Assembly: GCA_000310025.1 (NCBI GenBank)
Contig: FN649742.1
Span: forward strand, 4,867,772 to 4,931,771
Source: Ectocarpus siliculosus
Lineage: Eukaryota > Sar > Phaeophyceae > Ectocarpales > Ectocarpaceae
Direction of reading: 5' to 3'
DNA length: 64,000 nucleotides
The position numbers and the translations under genes were made by a program. Of this stretch, positions 11,801-25,170 are shown piece by piece (position 1 is the stretch's first letter; every line of letters begins with the position of its first letter). The notes beneath the pieces were generated by a model, which saw nothing but the letters and a program-made list of their open reading frames with translations, was not told the origin of the DNA and searched no databases.

Positions 11801-14800
11801 TACACCCTGTATGGCACGGCCACTCTCGTACCCCGCTTCCGGCCGTCCACGGCTTGCAGAGCCGCGAGAGCGGCGTGAGGGCGGCCTCTCTCCGCCAGAA
11901 CGGTCACGCGCTTCAAGATATCTCGGTGGGACTCTGATGCTCCCTGCGTCGGCGCCTGTGAGGGATGCCGTCGGTCTGGTCCTCGTCCCGCCTCCTTCGT
12001 CAATTCCGCGGCGGCGGCAACGGCGGCGGCGCACGACTGCTCCACGTTGCGAACGCCCGCCGAAGCGTTTCCGTTGAGGGACGCCTCTCGCAGCCTCTGC
12101 CGGAGGAGCTGGTAGCTTTGCTCGGCAGAAGGTCGGACAGCGGTGCCTCCGGCGCTATTACTGCCTTCCTCGTTGACCTGCGTACCGCCATCACCGTTCG
12201 CAGACTCCTCGGCAGCAGCGAGAGGTTCTTGGGCGTCCCACTCGTCTACCCCTCTGGTGGTCGAGCTCTCCACCATGCCGCGAATCGCCTCTCCGACCCC
12301 AACAACGCGACGGGCGTCGCCTTCTTGCTCAGCGGCAGTCCCGTCGTCGCCATCGTCGTTGTTGTCCCGAGGAGGGCCGAACCCGTCCAGCGCTCTTGCG
12401 AGGAGGAACGAAGACCGCCGCTTCTGTCGGACGGTGCCATGGCGCTTGAAGACGGTCTCCAGCTGGGCAGCCAACGTGGCCGGCGGGGTGAGCCCGCGGT
12501 CGTGCTTCAAGAAGCGGGGGACGGCGGGAAGCGGCAAAGGCATGGGCAAGCGCGGCGAATGGGGGAGGAGGAAGGTCACTTCATGAGCGGATTGATTTTT
12601 TTTTTTGTCGCGTTCGTTACAACGCTTTGACGCTAGTCGGCCTGAAATATCAAACAAACGCCCAGTGTGCCCGTGGTCCCGGTGGACGGGGGTTGGTCAC
12701 CGAGGCGCTTCCCCGACGACCCTATTTCGAACAGCCAAACGTCTACTCTTTCACGTTTCGTGACGTTCCATCGGGGAGCAAGCCCAAGCTTTTTCATGTC
12801 TACACAAAGATCAGAGCGACAGAGTGATCCGACCTACGCGAAGTGTTCAGCAGCGCGGCATTGCCCGCACTCACCATCTCTTGCAGGACATCAATGGCAG
12901 CAGGGATTCCTTCCCACCGGTTCTGGGACACGTGCAACAGGGCCAAGAGAGACAGCGCCGCCAAATTTGGACCCGCCCATTCCCGCCGCAGCTCGGGCTC
13001 GCTCCTGCCTTGCAAATCTTCGACGGAAGCAATAGCTGTTGCCGCGGAATCCAAGGCGGTGCGGATGGCCTTGTTGATAGAGGCTGCATCCTCGCGGTCG
13101 AGGAAGCGTGACGTTGTCAGGACGGCCTGTAGCGTTGCCGTCAGTCGCGAGTCAACGTCCCCTGGATTTCAGCAGAGGCATGCGAAGGTGCGGCAGAGCC
13201 CATTAAACATTCGTCGCGGCGAGCGGGAGCATGGCAGAACGGAGGGACTATTAGTGCAAAATCACACGGCGGTGACAAAATGGACAAAAACGTATGCATG
13301 CATCAAACCAATCTACCTCACAAGCAATGCACACACGAACAGGAACAGAGAATCGGGGAGACCCGAGAAAGTTAAGAAGCGTGAAGGCTGAAACGTCGCA
13401 CAGTCACAACCCATCTCCTCACCGCACCAGTGCATGTCATGAGCCCCGCTATCCACCAAGAGTATCTCCAAAGCTACATATATGCATAGCACACCTTGGC
13501 TGCGATCTCCGCAAGCGTGGGCCTGACCCGCAACGTCCTCAACGACCTCCAGCAGCGACAGCCCGTACGGCCGGCCTCCCGAGTCGAGGCCGCGCCCCCT
13601 AGCGCCCAGCGCCCGGAGCAGCTCGTCGAAGACGCGTGCGGCTCGGGTAGCGGCGCTCCTCGTCTTTGCCTTGTCGACGGCTGTCTTGGTGGTGCTTGCA
13701 GCCACGGCGGAGGCATTTCGCTCGGCTTTCTCGGCATCCTGCCGTAGATCCGAGAAGATGGCTTCCACCTGATTCCAAATGGGTGAAACGGGAACGCCAA
13801 CTAAAAAAAAATGGACATTTCGTACCTCCTTCAAGTTTGACACTACAGAGCTGCAGGGCAGGCAACAAGGGGAAAAACCGTGAGAGCATTTTCTGCATGA
13901 AACCTCTTTAAACATTCGAAGACGTGCTGCCACCACGGGCCAAACGGCCCGGCGCAACAACGTGAGGCATGAAATAAAACAAAACAAAGTCCCATATCAC
14001 TGCCTCCATATAATCACGGGGAGGAGCGGCGAGGCGTACCTCGGATTGTCGCCCGCACCGGGCCAGGCCACGCACAACCTCAGCGAGGCCGAAGATGTCT
14101 TCCCTGCTGGCGAAACTGCCGCCGTATCTCCGGTAAGATCGAAAAGCCTCCATAGACCTGCACCAACAGCAGGAAGGCGGTAGAGGGGGGTAAAGCCCTC
14201 TGTCTCTCGTTCGCATTTCAGTCGAGAGCCGGGAAGAGACACGCCGAAAGCAGTGCATGTCACAGCCAACCGGCAAGAGCTAGTTACTCGACTTGAGGGC
14301 CACCACCAAATTTGGAATCTGGTATGTATCGAATAGGCGCCGACACTATGAGAGGAGCGCCGAAAGTGCGGCGAAACTCATTTGCTTGCTGCAGCCGCCA
14401 CGCCCCGCGGACGGGCGCCGTACCCGAAAACCTCACCTTGACATGGCATCATCTGAGATCAACCCCGAGTCCCGCACGCACAGGGCCAACGAGGAGGCTC
14501 GCGCCATCCACGACTCGGGAGTCACGAGCCCCCCTTCATCGGCAGTTCTATCTGGATCTGTCGATGCGCTTGCTGCTTCATTAAGCGCCTCCAGCATGCC
14601 GTCCCAAGCTTCGTCAACCTTTTCGAGCGGGGCCTGCACATATCCAACACGGGCGTACGTACATTGCGGGTGGGTATCAGTTTGTCAGCGATGTTTCAAG
14701 AGAATAAAGAGCTATTCTGTTTGCAGGCTGCCTAAACGCTACCGCCTTTCATATATATAACTACCTGGGTACGCGAATTCCGTGGACTGTAGGAGCAGTG

Positions 14801-17204
14801 CTGGAACTTATTTGACTTGTCAGCTGCACTCGGCACCGAGAGCGGTGGGCCGTGCCCCTTCAGGGGGTGGGGGACACCGCACGCTCCCAGCACAGTCCGC
14901 TCCCAAACACGTGGTGAATGGTAATGTTCGGTTGTTTTAGTATCGCATCGCAGCCAAGACGCGAACCTGCGAGTCGCAGGTGTAGGCTTTTCTACTCAAA
15001 ACCGTCGCCACATCACACAAACAGAGGCACGACAGCGAAGAGTGGCTTCCCGAAACTCGAAACAAACCGTCAGACAACAGAACAAGACAGATGCACACGA
15101 CAGAGGCAATAACACTTTGTACCCGCACAAACGTGCGGCATGCTCCAACGAGTGAGAGCTTAGTTTGCCGTTGCGACTCTCCTGCAGCACTCGCAGGACA
15201 GGGGGGCTGCCTTGCGACCTACTACAGAGTTAACGCTTGTGCTTTGAAAAGTTGTCACCTGCTGCTGGTCTTGTTGGTTATCGCCGAATGGAGCGTATCC
15301 CGCGCTGTTGGCGTGGGTTGTCATGAGGCCAACGAAAATATCCTGCTGAACGCCTCCCCTTGTCGTAAGCCCTCGCTCCTGGGGTTAATGGAGGAGGAAA
15401 GGAGAGCCGCAGCAAGGGGTCACCCGACTCAAGGATACAAGAGTTAACAAGAGGATGCAGTGTGTTGCAGCAGCTGTCCACAACGCCCTGCTGACATGGG
15501 CCCAACGCATACATTGCTATTTCAATCGAGGATCCTGGCTTTCCGCCCAGCGCATAAAATTCTGGGAGAAAAAACGCACACCTACACCGCTGTCCAATCT
15601 TGCATTGTGTTTGAAACCTCACCCTTAGTAGTGGGGCCAGTCACCTACACACGCTGAGCTTGTCTCGCTATCCTTATCCTTTGCGGCACATGCAAACCGG
15701 AATCTATCCAAACAGGTGAGGGGACCAAGCGAGCACTATGCAACGGCTTCGTGTGTGGTCTGCACGCGACGTGGGAATCCTCACCAGAGCACCCTGCGAG
15801 ACTCGCGCGTGTACAGGTACGGCTCTCACCTGAATGTGCGCCCACACAGCCTCCATTTCCACCAGGAGAGGTGGTCTCGCGATCGCACACCCGTGCAGCA
15901 AATCTGAGTAAACCTCAACGTCAACCTCTCGGCCCGTTGCCTCCATCTCCGCCACCTCCGCTAGTGCGCTGGTCACGTCTTGACGCCGGCAGTGCGCTCG
16001 AACCAACCGGGAAAACATGATGCCGATCGGATCCACTGCGGTCAGGCCAGGCTTCGAGCCTTTCAGCAAGGATAGTACGGCCTGGAGGGAAAGTAACGGA
16101 GGGGGAAGGTGAAGTGGGTGTGCCTTGCAAGGGTGCTGTGTTTGCCAGCGACAAGAGAACCGAGAGTGTGTGTGAGAGAGAGAGAGAGGGATACGAGCAG
16201 TGGTGCTCATGAAACTAGAAGACAAACAAAAATAGCAAAATAGCGACTCGCGATTGAGTGTGATACGTTTTCTTTTCGGCGCATTCTCAGCCGCAGTGCC
16301 GCAAGTCTGTCGTTCACTGTGCACACCCTGCAACGAGGTTCATAGCTCCATTGCTCCGCAAGAAAGGGGATACAACTGTCGCATTGATCGGTGGATTCGG
16401 ATTTCGGAAAGATCTCGTCGAGATGGGCTACACTACTACTACCAAGCACGGTAGACGTACATGAATTTCGGGCCCTCTTTTTATGCTATCAGTCGGTTGG
16501 CATAGCTATCGAGTTTTCAAGGTTTATCCAGGGGGTGTGCGATGACCTGCATTGGCTTCAACTGTTGTGACGTCGTGCTGGTTCCTGCGGTACATGATGC
16601 TGGTTTGCTGTAGTCTAAAGCAAGATTCTCCGTGTATTTACAGAGCACCTACACAGAGGCTAGACTACAGGCTCCGCTATGTACGATTGTACCGCAGTAT
16701 TCATAGCTTGAAACCATTTCGAAACATCAAGTTTGCCCCAATTGTCTGTTCAGTCAACGTGTGCATCCCCCCACACCCCATTGCCAAGTTGCCACTACCT
16801 ACCTTGATACTCCTGGCGTCCTTGGCTTCTGAGAAGTGGTCGGCCAAGGCTTCAATCGCCTCAATCGAGGGCTGAGCTCCGGCAGCGACCATGCCCCGCA
16901 CCAACGCCACCAGCGATGGACTGCTCGGTCGCGGCTCACACAGTACTCTGAACATCTCCTCCTGCAATTGACTCGCTGCTACTCTAACGGAGTCTTCAGG
17001 TCTAGCAGCACCGGCAGCAGTACCGGAAGCACCGCGATCCGCAGGATCAGATGTTCTTGCTGGGAGCGCTGAGTGCACCAGGCAGGGCGAAGCTCCGGCT
17101 AGCAACCTTGCCAGAGGAGCATGCCCACGCTGGCTTCGGGCACAAACGGCAAGCGCAAGCTCCCTTTTCGACCCGACCAAGCTCCTCCGTAGGAATACTG
17201 CCAT
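8869..17204 (-). CDS. pentatricopeptide repeat (PPR) protein, 12 exons
   Basis: Putative sequence-specific organellar RNA-binding protein of about 994 aa. Exons on the minus strand: 17204-16803, 16081-15830, 14633-14437, 14157-14040, 13768-13495, 13161-12838, 12578-11611, 11268-11131, 10600-10530, 9902-9830, 9528-9400 and, tentatively, 8907-8869. All junctions are phase-consistent with GT-AG borders. The last three confident exons encode consecutive PPR motifs: PNVVSFNIIVKVMCRLQMF, then PDRFTFATLVHGLARAGD, then PDSIVIDGVVGGFVQSGD. An earlier PPR-like helix pair is in exon 2 (GIMFSRLVRAHCRRQDVTSA), and exon 7 carries a further one near its end plus a long acidic low-complexity linker. The start was chosen at 17204 because MAVFLRRSL begins an Arg/Ala/Ser-rich presequence compatible with organelle import. 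No DYW or E domain is visible. The final 13-codon exon is the weakest part; the protein might end in another exon. Confidence 0.8.
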
Positions 17205-19862
17205 CTCTCTACTGCGCTGTGGGGAGCTTCCCTGGGGCGAAGTCTGTTCCCTGTGTGTGTTGTCGCTGGTCGCGGTGCAATCAGGGCCGCAGCCGTGTTT
17301 TGTCTACCCCCAAAATACCCTCCGCGGAACCCCCCTTTTCGTAGATTTCGCAGATCCTGCCAGCTGCGTCGGATCAGAAGAATTTGTTTTTTCTTTCCGT
17401 GCATTCGATCCTCTGCCGTTCCGTGGATCCTACAGTAATCCTCCAGACTACCTTTGACTTGCTCTCGATCAAGGTTCCTCTCAAGAAAGCGAAAGGAAAA
17501 GGTGCGCGGAATGTGCCGTCTTTCTGAGCATTTCGTGCGTAGGTGCTGCTGTCTAGCTGCTGTACAGCGGACTAATGTAAATAGTTCCGCCGCACTTGTC
17601 TTCGTTACTGTGTTAGGAACCGTCACCGGCAGCAGCGCCAAACCCGAGGGCAGAGAAGTGTCGCGTTCTCTTCAACGTTAGCCCTTAGAGCCCTCTCGAA
17701 AAGGTCGCGTAACGCGCCGCCTCGAAACAATGGAGTTTAACCGAGATGCCACACGACGAGGGCTTCGTGCCCTCACCACTCCCGGCACACAACCTACTCG
17801 GAGATATCTTTTTCAGTCTCTTCGTTTCTTCTTCCTTCCCTTCGACCGTTTGTTCTGCCTCAACACAACGAACACACCCCAATCTTCAGCAACATGAATC
17901 TCACTTCTCCTTCTCAAAATACTGGCCTGGATGTTGGTTGCTGTTCTGGCCGGATACGGTGTGGCACTCACGGGGCTTCTGGGGGCAGGAGGACAACAAC
18001 CGGCCGCCTGCGACAGTATCCTGAGCGCGTACATGCGAGCGATTAGCTGCTGAAAAGGATCATGATAACTCCACTCGTGAGTAGTACAGTACCACAAGTG
18101 TGCGAAAGAGCCACCAGTTCGCAAACCTGGATCTTCTTGGTATCTCAGCGAGATGCGCTTGTAAGCGGTTCATTCACTTGTTTGCCTGAGTGCGTGGACG
18201 AAATCAGGTGGTCCTTCGACCCAGAATAAGGGATTGACCCGAATTTGACGTTTCTCATCTCCGGGCCCGTTCTGTATACCCTTTGCTGCTTGTTTTATTT
18301 TCCTCTCAACCTCGATCACGATGGGTTTTCCTATTCTCACTCCCCTCCGGTCGCTGTTACCACCCACCCCCCAGCACCTACGGACCGGTAACCGGCGGCA
18401 GCGGCGGCGACGGTACTCCTCCCTCCTTCCCTCTCCTCCCCCATTCCCGAATTGTCAACGTAGCTGCTATTGGGAATATATGCTGTTGTGGATACATTGA
18501 CGATAGTCCCGAACTTGTACCGGTTCTGGAAGAAGAGGTGTTGTTCACTGTGTTGTCGAAAGGGTATGTCCTACTGTATTGTTGAGTTGGTGCGAATCCT
18601 CTTCGCAGTGTGACGCGAGGGTGGAACAAGCCCTATGAAGCAATGACCACTGATGATGTACATAAGCAGAGCACCCGATCGTGCAATCTCATAGACACAG
18701 GTCCAAGGCAAAACTCAAGTGCTGCGTGTGTCCCTGTACGTATCCTGTACAGCTGCATCGCGGCGCACCATCTCACTTGTTGTGCCGCTGGACTCTTTAG
18801 TACGAGAGACTTGGCTCTTGAGTACTCAGGAAATCTGAAGGAGAAGAAGATGATTTGGAGATGTACTTACTTAATCAAGTGAAACCAGAGAAGTGCGTCT
18901 CCGTGAAAAACAGAGAGTGAATAGATGGGGTGGGTACGCGCTCATCCTCGAAATCATGGAATCACACCTATCCAACAACAACGTTGACAAATCACCCGTA
19001 TTCAGAACACGGCACGGTAAGCTGAAATAGGTTACTGGCAAATATGACTTCAACACTTTTAAGAGTCTGTACTTGCAAGCGTAAGTGATTGCTTGCACTG
19101 ACGTACGTCTAGACGCAGAATACAGCTTCAACAACCGAACTACTTGCAAATTCTGCCGCATACGAACATTCATTCATTTTGGCACACATGTCTAAGTTAC
19201 TTGTGACGGCACAAATATATCCTTCTACGCACGCAAGTATTAGTTCCTTGCGTCGGCACAACGTGTCCTTCCACGCATGCACGTATGAGCTACTTGCAAT
19301 AGGATCAATTTCTGGAAATCTACACAACGCATATTCTAGATTGTGAACGAATGTAGATCATCAACCACACGGAATACATCTACTTACGACATGGCATAGC
19401 GACATTGCCAATATTTGTAGCAGTCATGCTGACTGCCGAATGCTGAAACTACCAAATATTCCAATAGCTGCTGTCACAGGCGATGCCTCCCCCGGCACCT
19501 GCTGACCGGGTACCGGCGGCGGCGTTGACGGTACGTCTCCTCCCCCCATCTCCCCTCTCATCCCCCATTTGTGACGAAGTGCTACCAATCATGCTTTCCT
19601 ATAGCGGCCAAGCATCGCGGGCAGTGAAGCAACGTTGCATTAGTACTGTACTGCTGTAGCAATCGTTCCAAATCAAGTACCCACGACATATCGTCCAATT
19701 CGAGTGATAACCAGCTCTTTTCGGTTTCGTTCGCGTAGAGTGTGCGCTACCGCATCTTCTTCCTGGCGTCATACCGTCAGATCTCCACTACACGCTCCGT
19801 TAATACGTAACCACAACAACGGCGAAACCTGAGATATGAACCTGTACATGCTGTACGGAGGA
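17205..19862. other. intergenic, no gene recognised
   Basis: No coding exon was recognised. The stretch upstream of the PPR gene (17205-17640) is open on both strands but has no family signature and probably holds its promoter and 5' UTR. A roughly 85-bp segment at 18368-18452 (ACCGG.ACCGGCGGC core, then TCC/CTC-rich) recurs at 19489-19570 in the same orientation. Degenerate 47-bp tandem units lie at 19130-19300. Confidence 0.5.
19130..19300. repeat. degenerate tandem repeat, about 47-bp unit
   Basis: Two clear adjacent units, about 19195-19241 and 19242-19287, share the order GTTnCTTG, CGGCACAA, ATATCCTTCTACGCA/GTGTCCTTCCACGCA and CGTAT/AGTATTA. They are flanked by partial units beginning CTACTTGCAA at about 19139 and 19288. 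No coding potential. Confidence 0.55.
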
Positions 19863-21004
19863 TCAGCAGCTCGTGGACGTGTTCATGAATGCGGCGCCCA
19901 TCCTCTTGAAGAATTCGCCTTTCAAGAAGAAGCCCCAACCTTTCCTGCCCAGCAAGCCCTTAACGAGAGACAAAGCACTGACGGCATTAGCGGCATAGTT
20001 GACAGGCACGCATAGCATGCACACCACGACACCCAAGTTGAACACAAAGAAAATTCCTTGGAGCCTCCTGGCTTGCCCGGGTGTCGTCACGGCGAGCGCC
20101 GTGGCAATCGCCGCTGTGGTCACCCCTCCCATGGTGTACACCCGTTTATCCGCCAGCTTGAACTCGGTCCACAGGAAAGCGAGCCACCCACCGACCGTGA
20201 GAGTGGCTGGAAACCACGAAAGTGCGTTGGCAGGAGCGGGGGCAGCGGCGGGGGCACCATACCACACGTGAACCAAGCACAGAGCGACCTTGAATGCCGT
20301 CATCAGGTACAGCATGCCGGTGGTGGTCTGGACGGGCCACTCGCAGATTGTGAACGCCACCACGATCAGGAAAGCCGGTAGGGCGAGGGGCGAGAGCGCA
20401 AAACGAATCTGCCTCTTCTGCGCGGACTTCATCACGGAAGCGAAGCCCTTCAGACGCACTAGCATTAGAACCTCGTTGACCGAGCGCATCATTTCCGGCT
20501 GCGACCACCGTCGCGCTCAAGCCCACTACCAAGCTGGCAACACCTGGGGCATAGAGGAAGTCCTACAGAGGGGGCGGGCACACTATGATAATTGCGCAAA
20601 CGCGAAGGTTGCCCTCGACGCCATGGTGCATGTACCCCACAGCAAAGAGCGGTTATTCGCGCTTTGGCAATCAAAAGGGGCGAGCTGTTAGTAGAGAAAA
20701 AGCACAATGCTGCGCCACAAGCCGAGCAGCAACATAAACGGCATAAACGACGGGTGAGGGCGCGCGCAGGCACACGCAACGGCAACACTCACCCCCTGTG
20801 ACGAGCACGGAGGCGATATTCAGACCGAACGATCCGACCGTCAGCAGGGTGTCCCGCACGCGGCGCCAGTTGCGTTTTGGCGGGTCCACGGCCTTGCGAG
20901 TCTCCTCGATGAAATAGTAGACCCGCTCGGCGTACTTGCAGAGAACCATCACGCCGACGATGGTGACTGCCGGAAGGCTGTATCCGTAGAAGCCGTCTCT
21001 TTTC
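19863..21004 (-). CDS. multi-pass membrane protein of unknown family (partial, 3' exons)
   Basis: Two exons are supported: about 21004-20793 and 20458-19863. The junction joins phase 1 to phase 1 (donor G|GTGAGTG, acceptor after TTCTAATGCTAG). The exon 1 part carries a hydrophobic segment around YSLPAVTIVGVMVLC, then a charged loop (KAVDPPKRNWRRVRD) and a second hydrophobic stretch. Exon 2 (197 codons) has about five further hydrophobic segments, including LPAFLIVVAFTICEW, LYLMTAFKVALCLVHVWYG and FFVFNLGVVVCMLCVPV, and ends with a Lys/Gly/Phe-rich tail. An in-frame ATG at 20492 lies in the intron of this model and would give an alternative shorter start. The exons 5' of 21004 were not resolved, so the N-terminus is missing. 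I do not recognise the family; transport or organelle-membrane roles are only guesses. Confidence 0.6.
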
Positions 21005-21282
21005 GTTCCCCCTCCCGCTCCCGACCAAGAGTGTCACTGCTTACTCAGCAGCAGCCAGATTACGCAGTGCCCCAGAATGCTGGAACGATCCCGCAGAGAA
21101 AAATCGACAGAGGGAGCGGGGGCAAACATATATACAGAGCGCGAGATTTCAGCAATATATGGTGTCAACGTGTGGTGTTGAGACAGGAGATGAGCGGGGG
21201 GTTACGCATAATCTGCGTCTCACAAGTCCGTGCGCTTATGGAAACGCTTGAACCTTTTGATACGCTACCATTCATTAGACAT

Positions 21283-21404
21283 GGCGAATCCAAGACATTC
21301 ACGACAATGCAAGCGGGTGCTACTCGTGGAAGAAATGATGATACGATATCATGTCTTCCACGAGTAGCACCCGCTTGCCGTGTTGCGAAAGTCCTAGTTT
21401 CGCC
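21283..21404. repeat. palindrome, 50-bp arms
   Basis: Arms 21283-21332 and 21355-21404 are inverted repeats around a 22-bp AT-rich loop. The inner 25 bp are nearly perfect (CAAGCGGGTGCTACTCGTGG against its complement), with more divergence toward the outside. It could extrude as a cruciform or be a short foldback element. Confidence 0.75.
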
Positions 21405-22743
21405 GGGTTTGCCGGTGAGCACCCTCAACCCGTTGGGGCCATACGCCTCCACGTGTCGTTCTTGGTGGGCGAGGTGCCCGAGGGCGTGGTAGTGGCGGTG
21501 GGCTACGGTAGTCCGCCTTGAGGGCAGCTATCGCCCGCGGCACAAAGCTTGTGAGCCCTGCATCGACAAGCGAAGCGCAGAGAAACATCCGCCCGAGCGC
21601 AGATGTACAGGTACACAGGTACACAGGCAACAGAGACGAAAAGAAACGAGGGACACAATAAGACATGTCACAGTGATTTACAAGAAAGTCCGTGACAACT
21701 TTTCTCGGAGCAAGATCCCCTCCAATGTCGCCAGTTGACGCGCTCTAAAAGGAACTAGGGTTAAGGATTGGCCCCCCGCCCCCCAATGGGGCTGTGGGCC
21801 AACATCCAGAACGGATGGTGGTGAGTGTCCGGGAGGAAGGGAAGAAGAAGAAGAAGGGGAGAGGATTTGCAAGGGCGGGAAGAAGGGACGGTGTTGGGAG
21901 AGGCAAGGAAGTGATGAAGAATTTCGGCACTCGACGAGCGCGCGGTCCTGTCGGGGATGAAAGGAACATGTCAGTCCGTAGTCTTGTCTATCGGAATCGA
22001 AAAGCCGAAAAATGGAGGTATTATACATTATGTACACAACGACGGAGAAGGCCGACGAGGAAGGTACGAAGAGAGGAAATTGCACCCCACGTTCGAAGTC
22101 GGTGTGAAAACCGCGGCAAGGATGGAGTGCGAAGGGAACAAAAAAAAAACGGAGACGTTGACGTTTGCGTCGTGGAGCGATCCTTCTGTATATCGCAGGT
22201 ACTCGCCAACGCAAGACGGGGAGGTTAAATACCCATCGTGAAAGTCAAAGCGCAGGTCATAGCTGCATATGACTCATGCGCGGAGAAGTTACCACACGGA
22301 GACTTATCAACAAGAAGTTTGAAGGCCGGCTGAGAAGGTTTGAAGACACAAACACTTAAGCGGCGACGATGGCAAGCGCAACGTCAAGACTTCACAAGAA
22401 GAAAAGTGCATACAAAAAAAAGAAAAGGCCGGATGGCGACCTATGGCTCTCTCTCTCAGAATGAAGGGATTCCCACAATTTCCAACAGGTAGTCTACAAG
22501 TATCGAGGAGGACGTCGGAACGGTTTTTAATGTGGAGACAACAGCAACAACAACAACGATGAAGGTCGACCCGTCCTCCATCGTTCAGTGTAAAATGATA
22601 AATGCAAAAGGTGGACTGCGTAAAGATCCAGCGGTCTTTTTCGGCAGTGGCAAAGAAATATGCGACCACATGCCGCGAAAAAAAAAAAAAGTTGAGCGGA
22701 AATACTCTATTATAGTAAATAGAACACCGCCTTCTCTGTTGTT

Positions 22744-23362
22744 GCAGGCAGGTTTGCTTCCACAACCCGGGAGTCCAACCCACTCTTGTATTTCGGCCTA
22801 CAAGACTCCAATCGACACAAACACCGGTAGGAGAGTGCGTGGGAGATGCCGTGACATCACAACTCCACTCTCCTACGACATCTATGTACAGTAGTACTGC
22901 TGTCGTTGTAGCATGCATGTGGAACATCTCCGAGGCGTCCTCCTGCGCGGTAACGACAACATGGCGAGAGCTCTACGTGTACCTGTCGTCGACACATGTG
23001 GCAGGCGCGCGATACACGAACGGATGTTTGCATCGCATTGTACTATGGTTCGCCGTGGCAAGAAGTATCCCATCTCGTTAGGTCGTTGCGGTACTTGTAG
23101 CACGCGGACGTCGTTCGGCGTCTAGTCCATACTGCTGTAGCAAAAACACAGCAGCAGTAATCGAGCTATGCATGAAATTTTTTGCTCTGGTTCACTTTTG
23201 CCTCCACAACACGAGAATCCCACTGCTGTATCTCGACCTACAAGACTCCAATCAACAAACCAGCACTGGCAGAAGTGCGTGGAAGATGCTGTGACAGCAC
23301 AACTAAGCCGACACTCGTACGACTTCCATGTAAAGTCGGCGTCTGGTCCATACTGCTGTAGA
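22744..23362. repeat. duplicated 165-bp segment, copies about 450 bp apart
   Basis: 22744-22910 and 23196-23362 align in direct orientation. Shared blocks include CCTACAAGACTCCAATC, GTGCGTGG.AGATGC.GTGACA, CACAACT and TACGAC.TC.ATGTA. Both end close to CAG/CTG-rich sequence (ACTGCTGT). No coding function was recognised. Confidence 0.6.
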
Positions 23363-25170
23363 AATTCAAAAATCGAGCCATTTATTTTTTATTTTTTTCC
23401 ATACTAATAACAAGAAATGTGTCACGTCACGACGACCAACCTCTAAGTATATATATAACATGATAACCTTGAATGTGAAGACAACAACGACGATGAACGT
23501 AGCAACACCAGCAGCAGCAACAACATCCATGAACACAAGTTTAACAACAATATACCCAATCCCTCTCTGTATTGCTGTTGCTGCGGTTGCTGTGGCCGTT
23601 GATATGCTATAATAGTTCTTCACGACAAAAAATGTTCTGGGCCTTACCCGTTTACCCCCCCTTCCCCACCCTTCAAGGGCGAAAAAATATTGTTGTATCA
23701 CACCCGGAAGAAAACTCGCATTCATCAAGTGAAAAACATAAAGTCCACGTTGGAGAAGAAAAAAATATCCTCGAAAAACTTGTTGCACGGCTTGGTACGA
23801 TTGCTGTCTCTACATGTGTGTGTGCTACCCGGCTCTTTCTCTCTCACTCAGTTGTGCGTCTTCTCGGTGATTGCTCTGCCTGGAAATAATCCGGCTGCGG
23901 TTGCTGACCCCATTCCTACAATGCAAAAAACAAGAAATTGAAAAACAAAGAAAAAAGTTCGTTGCAGAGAGTTAACGAAGAGACGTTTGTTGTGAAACGA
24001 AAGATGAAGAAACATATCTAGATCTGCGGAAATGTCCGCCGTTGGTGCGGAGCCTTTTCTTGGGCCTCATCACAGAAAGGTCTTCAAAGGTGTTCGGGGT
24101 TGAAAGATGTTTCGAAAAGTGTTCTATGCATAGGCGAGGCCTCGTAACATGTTTTTTTTTCTTACGGTAATTTGTACCATTGGGAGGCTCAGCCGTCCGA
24201 GACTGCCATAACAGTTTCGCGCCGGCTGGTGGTTTGAGGAGGGAGACATGCTGGCACACGTCGTATGACACGGGTGTAGTCTGCCTCCGTAGGCCACTTT
24301 AAGTATTCTCTATGCGTAACAATTCGAAAAACAAATTGTGGCAACGGTCGCCGTAACCTGTTTTTACATGTACAGTACCTGTAGTGCAGGTTGAATAGAG
24401 CAGGTGCCCGGTATGGTGCAGGTAAAATCTCTGGACACCGACAGCGCCCTCAATAGTGCAGGTCCTGTACTACTGAGGGCGGTCCCCCTATGTGCAGGTT
24501 GGGTACCGTGGTGCCTCGGGCAGTACTGGCAAAGGCACAAATCGACTTGTGGGGAGCCTTTCGCAAGGTGCATTTCGACGACGAAACAACCTTGCTTCGC
24601 CTGAAGGCTTTTCATACCAATAGGATTCGGAGACGGTTTACCTTCGAGCTGGCTCGTTTTCTGTCGGTACGAACTCGTGATGGTTTCAAACGTCATCTAC
24701 TGATCGACCAATTCCCACCACGACCAATAGGTTGAGATCTCGGTGGTAGTAGTGCAGATAGAAACGATCATGATGGCAATGAGGGGAACTCGTTTGGCAG
24801 CGATGAAGGTGGAGGAGAGGGAACGGGAGGACAAAACAGAGACCAAGACAGCCATCGATGAGGGGCATCATGGCGTTGATGAGAGCAAGATCTTCGAGCC
24901 AGGTGGCCTTCCCCACAACAAATGACGCAGGGCCATAGAAGAACTGCCGAAAATTGCTGTCAAAATGATTATGGGAATGATGGTAGTGACAGCAAGGAGG
25001 ATAATGGTGAAAGCACTCCAAAACGAACTCGAGTGCAAGGTAGCAGCCTTGGCAGCGCGTGCAATGGTACCGTTTCTTTCTTTGATCCGGAGAATAGCTT
25101 AGCCTCCCCCATGCCGCCCCCCAACGGGGTCCCAGTTCATGGCGTTTATACGTATTTTGTGTGTTCACCG

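Noticed and set aside
11965-12630. Long open frames antisense to PPR exon 7
   Set aside because: They are shadows of the GC-rich coding exon on the opposite strand. The minus-strand frame alone joins in phase to six upstream and five downstream exons.
22307-22927. 206-codon open frame on the minus strand
   Set aside because: Composition (Cys runs from CAG/AAC repeats, Phe runs from poly-A) and lack of any motif indicate a chance ORF over a duplicated, low-complexity segment.
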